NCBI RefSeq assembly: GCF_007752535.1
Contig: NZ_CP036426.1
Coordinates: 2,914,001 to 2,978,000 of the forward strand
Origin: Tautonia plasticadhaerens
GTDB taxonomy: Bacteria > Planctomycetota > Planctomycetia > Isosphaerales > Isosphaeraceae
Direction of reading: 5' to 3'
DNA: 64,000 nucleotides
Shown one piece after another: positions 27,353 to 35,994 of this stretch. The translations under genes were made by a program, and so were the position numbers. How positions within the stretch are numbered: position 1 is the first letter of the stretch; each line of letters begins with the position of its first letter. Below the pieces are notes generated by a model that ran no database searches, was not told the DNA's origin, and worked only from the letters and a program-made list of their open reading frames with translations.

Positions 27353-27706
27353 ATGGCCGCCAAATCGGATTTCTACACGGATGACGACCTGAGCACCTGG
27401 GAACGCATCAAGAAGGCCTTCGCCAACGACTGGGAGCAGACCAAGTCCGACTTCGGCTCCGACACCGCGCGCGACATGGACCAGGACGTCGACGACACGG
27501 TGAAGCAGATGGCCGGCTCCGCGGACTCGTTCGAGAACCGCGAGCAGGCGTTCCGTTTCGGCTACACGGCCCAGACGCGCTACCAGTCCGACTATCCCGC
27601 GTGGAACGACGACCTCGACACCCGCCTGCGCTCGGAGTACCCCGGCGACTACGAGGCCGACCGGGCCTACATCCGCCACGCATACGGCTACCGCACCTCG
27701 AAGTGA
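27353..27706 (+). CDS. Small acidic hypothetical protein
   Basis: A 117-residue soluble protein with AGGAG eight bases upstream. It is rich in Asp, Lys, Arg and aromatic residues: 'DLSTWERIKKAFANDWEQTKSDFGSDTARDMDQDVDDTVKQMAGS' then 'AFRFGYTAQTRYQSDYPAWNDDLDTRLRSEYPGDYEADRAYIRHAYGYR'. The pattern 'DWEQTKxD...DQDVDDTVKQ' is one I associate with uncharacterised, possibly stress-related, proteins in planctomycetes and Deinococcus. No domain of known function is visible and there is no signal peptide. Function unknown. Confidence 0.72.
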   Translation: MAAKSDFYTDDDLSTWERIKKAFANDWEQTKSDFGSDTARDMDQDVDDTVKQMAGSADSFENREQAFRFGYTAQTRYQSDYPAWNDDLDTRLRSEYPGDYEADRAYIRHAYGYRTSK

Positions 27707-27721
27707 TCCGGCGAGACGGCT

Positions 27722-27789
27722 GGGGTCGTCCCCGACCCCAGCCCGGCCCGCCGCGCCGCATCGGCCGCACCGGGGTCGAGGACGACCCC
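27722..27789. repeat. Two further copies of the GGGGTCG hairpin
   Basis: GGGGTCGTCCCCGACCCC lies at 27722-27739 and GGGGTCGAGGACGACCCC at 27772-27789. The second is the exact reverse complement of the hairpin at 24786-24803. The CACTGGTGG hairpin is absent here. Lying just downstream of a gene end, these may act as transcription terminators or REP-like elements. Confidence 0.65.
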
Positions 27790-27904
27790 GGCCTCATCGT
27801 CGCTTGCCCTGGGCTCGATCGGGCCGGCCGGCTATCCTGGATGTGGGGTGTTCGCGCCCGCGAACGACTCAAGCTCCTTCTCCCATCCCCGGCGAGGTGA
27901 CGGC

Positions 27905-28132
27905 GTGGATCTCCGCACGGTGCTCAGCGCGGTCGAGTCCTGGTCGGCCGAAGATCGCCTCCGGCTCATCGAGGAGGTCTGGGAGAGTTTGGAGGCCGAC
28001 CCCCAGGGGACCACGCTCACCGAGTCGCAGACGCAGGATCTGCAACGTCGCCTGGATGCCTACCGAGACGACCCCAAGGCGGGCTCCCCGTGGAGGGAGG
28101 TCAAGGACCGCCTGCGGCGGAGCGGGACGTGA
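27905..28132 (+). CDS. Antitoxin of a type II system, addiction-module component family
   Basis: A 75-residue protein matching the short addiction-module antitoxin family (TIGR02574-like): 'AVESWSAEDRLRLIEEVWESLEAD' followed by 'LTESQTQDLQRRLDAYRDDPKAGSPWREVKDRL'. I chose GTG 27905, preceded by GAGGTGA at about five bases. An ATG at 27848 would add 19 residues not seen in the family. Its stop overlaps the toxin start (GTGA), as is usual. It should bind and neutralise the ParE/RelE-like partner and repress the operon. Confidence 0.88.
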   Translation: MDLRTVLSAVESWSAEDRLRLIEEVWESLEADPQGTTLTESQTQDLQRRLDAYRDDPKAGSPWREVKDRLRRSGT

Positions 28133-28425
28133 ATCTGCCCCTGATCGTCAACCCCGAAGCGGAGGCCGATCTGGCCGACGCCTGGGCGTGGTATGACGGT
28201 CGGCGTGCCGGGCTCGGCGACGTGTTCCTCGAGCGCGTCGAGGAGGTCTTCGCCCGCATCCAGCAATCGCCCGGCCTCTACGCCATGGTCTTCCAGGACC
28301 TCCGGCTCGAGCGCGTCCGTCGCTTCCCGTATGTCGTGGTCTACCCGGTCGACGCCGACCAGATCACGATCCTCGCGGTGTATCACACGAGTCGAGACCC
28401 GCGCGGGTGGCAGCATCGGGCTTGA
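28129..28425 (+). CDS. ParE/RelE-family toxin
   Basis: A 98-residue protein with the ParE/RelE pattern: 'IVNPEAEADLADAWAWYDGRRAGLGDVFLERVEEVFARIQQSPGLYAMV', then 'VRRFPYVVVYPVDADQITILAVYHTSRDPRGW', including the conserved RRFPY strand and the terminal 'HTSRDP' segment. It begins with GTG overlapping the antitoxin stop by 4 bp. ParE members poison gyrase and RelE members cut mRNA on the ribosome; the 'RxxPYxVVY' and 'VxHxxRDPxxW' pattern favours ParE. It looks full length and intact. Confidence 0.9.
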   Translation: MNLPLIVNPEAEADLADAWAWYDGRRAGLGDVFLERVEEVFARIQQSPGLYAMVFQDLRLERVRRFPYVVVYPVDADQITILAVYHTSRDPRGWQHRA

Positions 28426-28656
28426 CCTCGGACCTTATCGGCAGGGTGGCCAACGTCTCCCCGATCCCCGGGTCGATCCCCTGCGACCTCGATCGAGACG
28501 ACCACCCCGGGCGGAGTCATGTCTCTCGGCCTGCGCCGAATGTCCGGAAAAAGTGACTGCGGCGGGAGATTTCCTCGATGGTTATGGGTATGGGGATCGT
28601 GCGCCCTGGCGCAGGTCCCCCGGCCGCACCCCGAGCCCCCATCCTGGAACCGCACC

Positions 28657-29805
28657 ATGGCCAGCCTGAAGCAGACGATCGCCAACCGGATCAACAGCCT
28701 CAAGTCCACCGGGCCCCGGTCGGCGGGAGGGAAGGAGCGGGCCTCGCGGAACGCCACCGCGCACGGGCTGTCCCGGCTGCCGAGCACGCCACCGGCCCTG
28801 ATGGCGAAGGCCATCGCCGATCGGATGGCCGCCTGGAAGGGGGCGTATCGGCCGGTCGGGGAGGCCCAGGAGTGGCACTTCGAGCAGTTCTGCGCCGAGT
28901 CGGTCCGGCTCGACGCCTGCCGGTTCCGCATCCTCGCCGCCCGGGCCGAGGCGGCCGAGCGGGTCTCGGAGAGCTGGGACGACGACCGGTCGGCCGAGGT
29001 CGCCGCCCTGGCGGCCAGGCTGGCCGACGCGCCGGAGGTCATCCAGCCGAAGCTCTTGCAGTCGAGGCACGGCGTCCTCTGGCTCATCGAGCGCTGGGGG
29101 GACGTGGCCGCCGAGGTGGCCCGGCTCGACGGCTGGACGCCGGAAAACTGGTTCCTCGCCCTGGACCTGCTGGGCGTGCCGGTCGAGGGCCGTCGGCACT
29201 CGGGCCCGTGGGACCTGGACCCGGAGGACGGCACCGCCGGGCCCGGCCTGGAGCTGGCCCGGAGCGGCGTCGAGGCGCTCAAGGCCCGGCTGGAAGACTA
29301 TCTCGACGCCCGGGACGCCCGCCACCGCGAGGCCGCCGAGGCCGGGCTCGACCCCGACCGGTGCCGTGAGGTCCGCCTGCTGGAACGCTACGCGGCCGAC
29401 GCCCGCCGCCAGGTCGCCCGCAACCGGGACGAGCTGCGGCGCCTCCAGGCCGAGGCCGCCCGGGCCCCGTCGGCCCCCGCCCCGTCGGCCTCCGGCTCCC
29501 CGAGGCCGACCCCCGACGGCCCCCCCGGCCCCCGCCCCGACCGAACGGCCCGGTGGCCCCGGCCGACACCGGCGACCGTCATCCCCGAGCCCCGATCGGC
29601 CCCCTCGTCGGCCTCACCCGATCCGAACCCGGGCCCGAGCCCGAGCCCGGCCCCGATCGTCGCGGAGCCCGGCCGCGTCGGGGCCGCGTCCCCGTCCCGC
29701 CCGTCGACGGCCCCGGCCCCGCTCGGCGACCGCTTCCGCGAGCGCACCGCCCCGGGCAACCGACGGGCCCGACGCGCCCTGGCCGCCGCCGCCCGACGCT
29801 CCTGA
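28657..29805 (+). CDS. Hypothetical protein with N-terminal STGP-GK-NA-HGL motif
   Basis: A 382-residue soluble protein. The first 40 residues carry 'NRINSLKSTGPRSAGGKERA' and 'NATAHGLS', a motif I recognise from numerous uncharacterised planctomycete and acidobacterial proteins; it looks like a nucleic-acid or peptide binding segment but its role is not known. Residues about 60-270 are alpha-helical, with 'WHFEQFCAESVRLDACRFR' and 'RLLERYAADARRQVARNRDELRRLQAEA' coiled coils. Residues 275-382 are Pro/Ser/Ala low complexity with a basic end ('RRARRALAAAARRS'). The ATG at 28657 places the motif at the N-terminus. Function unknown. Confidence 0.65.
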   Translation: MASLKQTIANRINSLKSTGPRSAGGKERASRNATAHGLSRLPSTPPALMAKAIADRMAAWKGAYRPVGEAQEWHFEQFCAESVRLDACRFRILAARAEAAERVSESWDDDRSAEVAALAARLADAPEVIQPKLLQSRHGVLWLIERWGDVAAEVARLDGWTPENWFLALDLLGVPVEGRRHSGPWDLDPEDGTAGPGLELARSGVEALKARLEDYLDARDARHREAAEAGLDPDRCREVRLLERYAADARRQVARNRDELRRLQAEAARAPSAPAPSASGSPRPTPDGPPGPRPDRTARWPRPTPATVIPEPRSAPSSASPDPNPGPSPSPAPIVAEPGRVGAASPSRPSTAPAPLGDRFRERTAPGNRRARRALAAAARRS

Positions 29806-30124
29806 GGGCCGGGCCCGCCCGCCGCACCCCGGCGCTCGGCCCCCCCGACCGATCCGCCCCCGACCGCCCCCGGACACCGTCTCCCTCCACCGGCCGAGCC
29901 CCCCGGGCCCGTCCCCCGGGGATCCTCCGCGCCCGAGGGCCCTCGCCCCCGAGACGAAACCCCCGGAGGCCCCCGACGGGACCGGCGCCGTCCCCCCGGC
30001 CGCCGATCGATCGGCCCGAAGACCCCCGGCCCTCCACCGTCTCGAATCGAAGCCAATGCGCCGGACGGTCCCATCCGGGATCGCCCGGAGGCCCAACCCA
30101 TGCCCCCCGGGGGCGGGGGAGGGA
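29806..30124. other. GC-rich non-coding spacer before the insertion sequence
   Basis: The stretch is dominated by C- and G-runs and reads as low-complexity in all frames. I see no gene, promoter or repeat. It ends at the left inverted repeat of the ISKra4-like element. Confidence 0.4.
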
Positions 30125-30145
30125 GGGCGTCTCGTTTGTAGGTGG
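30125..30145. repeat. Terminal inverted repeat of the IS (distal to transposase start)
   Basis: Eighteen of 21 positions pair with the repeat at 31623-31643. The three mismatches are the adjacent TTT/TTT in the middle. It lies 2 bp beyond the transposase stop codon. Confidence 0.85.
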
Positions 30146-30147
30146 AA

Positions 30148-31550
30148 TCAGTTCGGTGTGGGGCACCAGAAGGCGTCCCACTGCCGATCTCCGCTCTTGA
30201 ACAACGCCCGCAAGTGGCTCAGGGCGTCGGCCCCGTCGGCGCCCCACCTCATCCCCGAGCCCTTCATCCGCTGCCCGATGACCGTCTTGCACGCCGCCTC
30301 CACCGGCCCCGAGCCGATCGCCCAACCCTTGGCCACGTAGCCCGGGTAGTCCATGCGGTGCGCCTGGTTGGTGAAGTACCGCACCACCTCCGCTCGTGCT
30401 TCCTTCGCCGCGTGGCCGCGCACCTCCAGGCCTCGCAACGCCTCGAGTACGGTCGGGCCGCCCTCGTATTTCAGCCGGTGGCACCAGTCGCCCAGCCAGC
30501 CCTCCCGCGCTTCGTCGTCGCCCGGGAACAGGGCGCGGGCCAGGCCCCCCAGGTATTCGGCGGCGTGGTAGAAGTCGAGGATCACCGCCTCGACCCTCCC
30601 GAAGTTGGCACGCGCCCAGCCCTCCAGCCCGCTGCCCCCGTCGGTCAGCGCGATCCACCGCTCGGCCCGGTCCATCCCCACCTGCGCCGCCTGCCGCCGG
30701 AGCGGCTCGCCCAGGGGGGCCACGCCGCACAGCCCCGCCACGTAGCGGGCCCGGAACCGGGGCGGCGGGCCGTCGGGCCGCGCCCGGCGGGCGGACACCT
30801 CGGGGACCGGGTTGTAGACCATCGCCACGGTGGCCATCCGCCCCTCGGCCGACGACCCGCCCTCGCCCTGCTGCCCGACCCCGGTCGCGTCCGCCGCCAC
30901 GTACGCGCAGGTCTTGCCCTCGGCGTCCTTGTGCCAGTGCCAGGCGCGGGCCCCGCCGAAGACCTCCCCGGCGGCCAGCCGCCGGCCGACCTCGGCCCCG
31001 GCCGCCTCGGCGGCCCGCTCGACCGTCGACTCGGCCAGGCGCAGCCCGGCCATCTTCGGCAAGGTCACCTCGGCCGCCTCGGCGAACGCCGAGAGCGCCC
31101 CGGCCAGGCAGGCGACCTCGTAGGCCGCCGGGGTCAGCGCCGCCTCGGGCACCCGCATCACGGCGTCGCCGGGGGCGAAGCCGCCGTGGCAGTGGGGGCA
31201 GTGGTAGTACGCCCGGGTGACCCGTACCGCCCCGAGCAGGCTGACCACCCGGCGGGGACGGTGGCCCATGAACTTGGCCGGCTCGAGGCAGGTCGGGCAG
31301 CTCACGCTCGACCCCCGGTACCCCCCTTTTTCCGCCCGTCGAGGGCGGCCTGAATCGCCTTGGCCCCGGTCTTGTGGACGAGGTCGCGGACCTCGTGCTC
31401 GGTCTGCCCGAAGAGTCGGTCGTCGCCCCGCGAGGCGAGGAGCTGGGCGATCCGCCAATGGTCCTCCTCGGAGGCGGCGTGGAGGGCCTGGTAGATCCGC
31501 TCGGCGTCGGCGGCCTGCTCCGGGGTCAGGCCCGAATCGGGGGTGCGCAT
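30148..31550 (-). CDS. ISKra4-family transposase, two frames joined by -1 frameshift
   Basis: ORF1 (31550 to 31302, 82 aa, ATG) encodes a helical N-terminal part ending '...ALDGRKKGG'. The main DDE part is in the -1 frame from about 31330 to 30148. The run AAAAAGGGGGG (31331-31321 on the minus strand) contains the slippery heptamer A AAG GGG in the right phase, giving a continuous '...LDGRKKGGYRGSSVSCPTC' product. Catalytic residues are visible in 'VAADATGVGQQ' (D), 'VILDFYHAAEYL' (D) and 'GSGPVEAACKTVIGQRMKG' (E). A CxxC pair (CPTC, CPHC) forms a zinc site. Frameshifted expression is known in parts of this IS family. Confidence 0.87.
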
Positions 31551-31622
31551 GGCGGGATGTCCGTGCGAGGTTGTGGGTGAAATCCGTCGATCCCATCAGC
31601 CACCCCTGTTGTACGGGATTTC

Positions 31623-31643
31623 CCACCTACTTTCGAGACGCCC
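31623..31643. repeat. Terminal inverted repeat of the IS (transposase-start side)
   Basis: Reverse complement reads GGGCGTCTCG-AAA-GTAGGTGG, pairing with the repeat at 30125-30145. It lies about 70 bp upstream of the ORF1 start, leaving room for a promoter. Confidence 0.85.
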
Positions 31644-31848
31644 ACCCGGCGGGGGAGGATTGCGTTAAAAAAGCTTGAAGTTCGTTACAAACGTTGCTAG
31701 CGTTTCGGTCGCTGTCCAATGCACCGAATCCCTCACGGATTCCGGCCGACATTTCCCTGCGGAAGGGTCGTACTCAACGACCCCCTCTCCGTCCCAGGAT
31801 CGACCTCCCCTTATCCGTCTCGTGATCGACGAACAAGGTGCCAGATTC

Positions 31849-32316
31849 ATGAGGATGCAGGCGCGAGCCAGATCGATCGTTGCGGCCGCGGCCGCGATGG
31901 CCTCCCTGTTGGTCCAGGGGGGCGGTTGCGGCGGGGACGGCCTGCCCCGGGAGGCCGTGTCCGGCACGGTGACGCTCGGGACCGAGCCCCTGAAAACGGG
32001 GATCATCACCTTCGTCCCCAGCGGACCCGACATCCCGACCCAGGGCGGCACGACGGTCGCCGATGGGGCGTATTCGATCCCGAGGGCCCAGGGGCTCGTC
32101 CCCGGCAAGTACAAGGTCGTGATCTCGTCGGGGGAGGGCTCCCCGGAGAAGCCGGTCGAGAACCTCGAGGAGCTGGGCCCCGGCATGCCCCCCGTCCCGT
32201 CGACCGAGGCGATCCCCCCGCAATTCAGCGCGAACTCGGTGCTGGAGGCGACCGTCACCTCGGGGGGCAGCAACCAGTTCGACTTCACCCTGAACAAGGC
32301 GGGAGGCGCGGGCTGA
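31849..32316 (+). CDS. Planctomycete lipoprotein, carboxypeptidase-regulatory-like
   Basis: A 155-residue secreted protein with a signal peptide ending near 'LLVQGGGC', probably a lipoprotein. The mature part begins 'VSGTVTLGTEPLKTGIITFVPSGP', a transthyretin/carboxypeptidase-regulatory-like beta-sandwich strand set, followed by 'ADGAYSIPRAQGLVPGKYKVVISS'. Similar proteins occur twice more in this window (39318 and 39921), each near a DUF1559 gene. It precedes the DUF1559 gene by 171 bp. A role at the cell surface together with the pseudopilin-like protein is inferred from this recurring pairing. Confidence 0.75.
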   Translation: MRMQARARSIVAAAAAMASLLVQGGGCGGDGLPREAVSGTVTLGTEPLKTGIITFVPSGPDIPTQGGTTVADGAYSIPRAQGLVPGKYKVVISSGEGSPEKPVENLEELGPGMPPVPSTEAIPPQFSANSVLEATVTSGGSNQFDFTLNKAGGAG

Positions 32317-32487
32317 GGGCCCGGACCGGGCCTCCCGCGTCCCCCGACCTTCCCGGTCCCGGGCTCCGCACGCCCCTCTCCCCCCCTCTCTCGGGCGGCC
32401 CGGGTTCGGCCTGCCTCGTCGCTCGCCCCGCCAGGGGCGCGGCCGTTCCTCGTCCCCACATCGGATCCGAATCCCGGAGGATCGTTC

Positions 32488-33513
32488 ATGTTCATGAGGT
32501 CTCGTGATCGTCGCGGGTTCACGCTGATCGAGCTGCTGGTGGTGATCGCCATCATCGGCGTGCTGATCGCCCTGCTGCTGCCCGCGGTGCAGAGCGCCCG
32601 CGAGGCGGCCCGGCGCGCCCAGTGCACCAACAACCTGAAGCAGGTCGGCCTGGGGATGCACAACTACCACGACACGCACCAGGTCTTCCCCTCGGGGACG
32701 AATTCCTGCTGCTGGGGCACGTGGATCCTGTTCACGCTGCCCTACGTCGAGCAGCAGAACCTCTTCAACGCCTGGAACTTCGGCGGCTGGTCGTACGACA
32801 CGACCGCCACCTTCCGCTACGCCGGCCCGCTGAACTGCACGGTCAGCGCGACCCGGGTCTCCGGGTACCTGTGCCCCAGCGACCCCCAGGCCGAGAACCT
32901 GACGAACATCGGCCCCACGATCAACGGCATCAAGTACGCCACCACGTCGCAGAACTACGTCGTCAACTTCGGCAACACGACGACCGCGCAGACCGCGACC
33001 TATGACAACGCGATCTACCCGGGCACGCCGTTCCAGTTCGGGGGCGCGCCCTTCGCCGACCTCCGGGCGCCCGGCAACGGCAACGGCGGCAAGAAGAACT
33101 TCGGGATCAGCACCATCAAGGACGGCACGACCAACACCCTGCTGGTCTCGGAGATCCTGGTGGGCACCGGCTCGGGCGGCGGGGCCTACGCCGCCCCCTA
33201 CGACCTGCGGGGCTTCTCCTGGTGGGGCAGCGCCGCCGTGTTCTCGGGCCTGATGCCCCCGAACACGACCTACCCGGACGTCACCGAGAGCAACAGCTAC
33301 TGCATCTACCCGTTCCAGAACAACCCGCCGTGCACGGGCCCGACGACCGAACTGCCGCGGGTCAACTTCGCCCGGAGCACCCACCCCGGCGGCGTCAACG
33401 CCGCGATGGCCGACGGCAGCGTCAAGTTCTTTAAGAACACGGTCGCGGTGAACGTCTGGCGGGCCCTGTCCACCACCCGGGGCGGCGAGGTCGTGAGCGC
33501 CGACCAGTATTGA
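32488..33513 (+). CDS. DUF1559 pseudopilin-like protein
   Basis: A 341-residue protein with a type IV pilin/pseudopilin N-terminus: after a basic leader of nine residues, '[10 protein letters not shown]' begins the conserved hydrophobic helix, with Glu at mature position 5. '[39 protein letters not shown]' is the DUF1559 signature, and the C-terminus '[21 protein letters not shown]' is its second hallmark. Planctomycetes encode dozens of these. They are processed by prepilin peptidase; the filament or matrix role is not established. A hairpin follows about 45 bp after the stop. Confidence 0.93.
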   Translation: MFMRSRDRRGFTLIELLVVIAIIGVLIALLLPAVQSAREAARRAQCTNNLKQVGLGMHNYHDTHQVFPSGTNSCCWGTWILFTLPYVEQQNLFNAWNFGGWSYDTTATFRYAGPLNCTVSATRVSGYLCPSDPQAENLTNIGPTINGIKYATTSQNYVVNFGNTTTAQTATYDNAIYPGTPFQFGGAPFADLRAPGNGNGGKKNFGISTIKDGTTNTLLVSEILVGTGSGGGAYAAPYDLRGFSWWGSAAVFSGLMPPNTTYPDVTESNSYCIYPFQNNPPCTGPTTELPRVNFARSTHPGGVNAAMADGSVKFFKNTVAVNVWRALSTTRGGEVVSADQY

Positions 33514-33558
33514 TCGGCGGCCCGATCCGCCATCCCTCCCCCTCCGCTCCCTCCCGAG

Positions 33559-33579
33559 GGGGGCCTCGACGAGGCCCCC
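33559..33579 (+). terminator. Probable terminator hairpin after DUF1559 gene
   Basis: GGGGGCCTC-GAC-GAGGCCCCC forms a 9-bp stem with a three-base loop, 46 bp after the stop at 33513, followed by TTCGGGG. No long T-run, which is usual in such GC-rich genomes. Confidence 0.6.
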
Positions 33580-33788
33580 TTCGGGGCCCGGCCGGACGCC
33601 CGGCCGGGCAACCCGCCGCGGGTTCTCGCCCCACCGCGGCGAGGCCGGGGGCCTCGAAGGGCACGACCCGGGGCACGCTCGACGCCCCGGGCGACCCTCC
33701 CCCGCCCGAGACGGGCCCTTTCCCTGGCACCCCGGGATCCCGGCAGTCCTCCCGCCGGCGACTCCCGGGAGGTGGAGGGACCCGGCGG

Positions 33789-34826
33789 CTAGGAGATGTG
33801 CGTCTCGTTGGGCCCGAGGGTGCCGAGGGCGGCGGGGTGGGGGCCGTGGCCGGAGGGGTCTCCCAGGAGCATGCCCAGGAGGTTGCGCTCGATGGTCGAG
33901 CAGATGTCGTCGATGGGGAGGTGGTCGATGCGCCGGGTGTCGAAGGGGTTCTGCAGCTCCATGCCGATGCGGTCGAGCGACAGCAGCGGGTAGGAGACGA
34001 GCATGACGTAGAGCGGGATCAGCCAGTCGTAGGAGCCGAGGGCGCGGTCCATGAAGCTCATGTCGGGGTCGGCCTGGAACTCGTGCAGCAGCGCGAAGGG
34101 GAGCGAGGAGAGGAACAGCAGGATGAAGCGCCGGACCTGGATGGCCGAGGAGCGGGCCAGGGGGGTGGCGAGGATGCGCTCGCAGCCGCCGAGGTGGTCG
34201 ACGAGCAGGCCGCGCTGGTGCTCGGCCTGGTAGAAGGCCATGGGGTCCATGCCCCGGTCCCGGGCCTCCCGGAGCATCCGGGCCAGCTCGACGGCGACGA
34301 CGTCGGGCATGTGGTCGGCCGAGGCGATGCGGTCGGCCTCGGCCTCGCCGAGCAGGACGGCGACCTCGGGCAGGGACCTGCGGCCCCGGAGGCTGCTGCG
34401 CATGACGTGGGGGAAGGCGGCGGCCCACCGGATGAACTGGGTGCGCCAGGCCTCGTCGTCGGGGCCGTAGCAGAGGGCCGAAGAGGCGAGGTTGCGGGAC
34501 TGGTTGACGATGCCCCCCCAGAGCTTGCGGGCCTCCCACCAGCGGTCGTACCCGGCGTTGGAGCGGAGCACCAGCAGCAGGCCGAGCACCGTGCCGGCGG
34601 CCTCGAAGGGCCCGACGGTCACTCCCACGTGGATGTCGAAGCGGTGCTCGGCGTATCGGGAGGCGAGCACCACCAGGGCGGACAGGACGCCGAAGGAGAT
34701 CACGTCGCCGAGGACCCGGAGCGTGACCGCCCCCCGGATCTGCAGCGCCCCGGCCCAGAAGGAGTAGCGGAGGGGGCGGCCCTGCACGTCGGCGTAGTGG
34801 TCGTTCGAGCGGCTCATCGGGTCCAT
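33789..34826 (-). CDS. Bestrophin-like anion channel (UPF0187)
   Basis: A 345-residue membrane protein of the bestrophin/UPF0187 family. Hydrophobic helices lie at about 45-65 and 75-95 ('VGPFEAAGTVLGLLLVLRSNAGYDRWWEARKLWG', the family signature), 225-245 ('RFILLFLSSLPFALLHEF') and 265-285 ('SYDWLIPLYVMLVSYPLLSLDRIG'). 'ELQNPFDTRRIDHLPIDDICSTIERNLLG' is the conserved C-terminal block. Bacterial members are pentameric channels of the inner membrane. The start is uncertain between ATG 34826 and ATG 34817; neither has a strong ribosome site. Confidence 0.9.
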   Translation of the reverse strand: MDPMSRSNDHYADVQGRPLRYSFWAGALQIRGAVTLRVLGDVISFGVLSALVVLASRYAEHRFDIHVGVTVGPFEAAGTVLGLLLVLRSNAGYDRWWEARKLWGGIVNQSRNLASSALCYGPDDEAWRTQFIRWAAAFPHVMRSSLRGRRSLPEVAVLLGEAEADRIASADHMPDVVAVELARMLREARDRGMDPMAFYQAEHQRGLLVDHLGGCERILATPLARSSAIQVRRFILLFLSSLPFALLHEFQADPDMSFMDRALGSYDWLIPLYVMLVSYPLLSLDRIGMELQNPFDTRRIDHLPIDDICSTIERNLLGMLLGDPSGHGPHPAALGTLGPNETHIS

Positions 34827-35016
34827 CGGGTTGCGTCGCCTCGCCTCGGCCCGGCCCGATCGTCGGCCGGTCGCCCCCGATCCCCCGGGGCACCCGACGC
34901 GGTCCGGCCCGCGTCTCCGGCCCCCGGGGCGGGGGGAAGGGAGGCCCCCATGATCCGGGGACGGGGCGGGGGATCGCAAGCCCGATCCGAGCGGCGGCCT
35001 CGCGGGGGCCGTTGGC

Positions 35017-35976
35017 CTACTTCTGGCGCCACCAGCAGGAGGGCGGCGGATCGGGCTCGGGGAGGCGGTCGAGCAGCTCCCGGCGGAACCGGGCCGCGTC
35101 GACCGGGTAGCCGGCGCTGGCCTTCAGTCCGGGCACCCTCGACGCCCAGTAGGCGTTGAAGGCGGCCATCCAGTGCTCCCGGACGAGCTTGCAGGCGATC
35201 GAGGCCAGGGCGACGAGGCCGTCGTCGGCGTCGGCCCGGGGCAGCAGCTCGACGGCGATCGCCCGGCCCTCCCCCCGGATGGCGTACCGGCTGAGGCCCG
35301 GCCCCTCGGCCTCGGCGACCACGGAGCACGGGGGCAGGGCGGCCCGGATCAGGGGGCCGTAGAAGTGCCGGCCGCCGTGCTTGTCGCCCCGGATGAGCGT
35401 CGGCTCGCCGTCGGCCGAGCGGTCCCAGGCCCACCGCAGCAGCCCGGCGAAGGCGGAGGCGTGGACGCTCGCCTTGCTGCCGGACTCCCCCAGGAGGTGG
35501 TTGAACCGCCTCGGGCCGAGCACGACGCCCCGGATCGCCTCGATCCGCCAGGGGCGTCCCGAGAAGGCCCCGAGCCGGATCGCCGAGGCGACCCGCCCGG
35601 CCGACGACGGCCGGGGGACGGGCGGATCCCCCCCCTCGGGGATCCAGGGGCGCAGCTCGGCCTCACGCTCGGGGTCGACGCCGAGCGCCCGGAGCAGGCC
35701 CGAGAGCGTGCCGGGCCCGGGGAGGCCGCAGGCGTCGATCGCGGCGAGGGCGGCGGCCTCCAGCCGGTCGAGGCCGACGCCCCCTCGGTAGAGGCGCTTG
35801 GAGTCGTCGACCCAGAGCCGGGGGCCCCGGACCCCGGCCCGGCAGACGCCGAGGGCGCAGTCCCCCCAGAGGTCGGGGCGAGCGGGGCCGGGCCCCTCGG
35901 CGGCGACGGCGGCCATCACCATCGGGCCGAGGTTGGGGCCGTATCCGGCCTCGTCGATGCCGATCCATCGCATCAA
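35017..35976 (-). CDS. RNase HII-like ribonuclease
   Basis: A 319-residue protein with the RNase H II/III hallmark at the N-terminus, 'WIGIDEAGYGPNLGPMV' (Asp8, Glu9), then 'VDDSKRLYR', 'IRGDKHGGRHFYGPLI' and 'LVALASIACKLVREHWM', and the C-terminal 'SAGYPVDAARFRRELL'. It is longer than typical RNase HII (about 200-230 aa) because of a central insertion, and the Tyr in GYGP replaces the usual Arg-Gly pattern. It should cleave RNA in RNA-DNA hybrids. It starts 19 bp after the stop of the parA-like gene, so the two form an operon. Confidence 0.8.
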   Translation of the reverse strand: MMRWIGIDEAGYGPNLGPMVMAAVAAEGPGPARPDLWGDCALGVCRAGVRGPRLWVDDSKRLYRGGVGLDRLEAAALAAIDACGLPGPGTLSGLLRALGVDPEREAELRPWIPEGGDPPVPRPSSAGRVASAIRLGAFSGRPWRIEAIRGVVLGPRRFNHLLGESGSKASVHASAFAGLLRWAWDRSADGEPTLIRGDKHGGRHFYGPLIRAALPPCSVVAEAEGPGLSRYAIRGEGRAIAVELLPRADADDGLVALASIACKLVREHWMAAFNAYWASRVPGLKASAGYPVDAARFRRELLDRLPEPDPPPSCWWRQK

Positions 35977-35994
35977 ACTGCCTTCACATCGACA

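Larger units (their letters stand above)
30125..31643 (-). mobile_element. ISKra4-family insertion sequence, apparently complete
   Basis: The element is about 1.52 kb, bounded by 21-bp imperfect inverted repeats: GGGCGTCTCG-TTT-GTAGGTGG at 30125-30145, matched at 31623-31643 with only the central three bases differing (AAA). It holds one transposase gene on the minus strand in two overlapping frames. No clear target-site duplication is seen, although a similar GGCGGGGGAGG tract lies at both ends. No gene seems interrupted. The intact frames and ends suggest it could still move. Confidence 0.85.
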
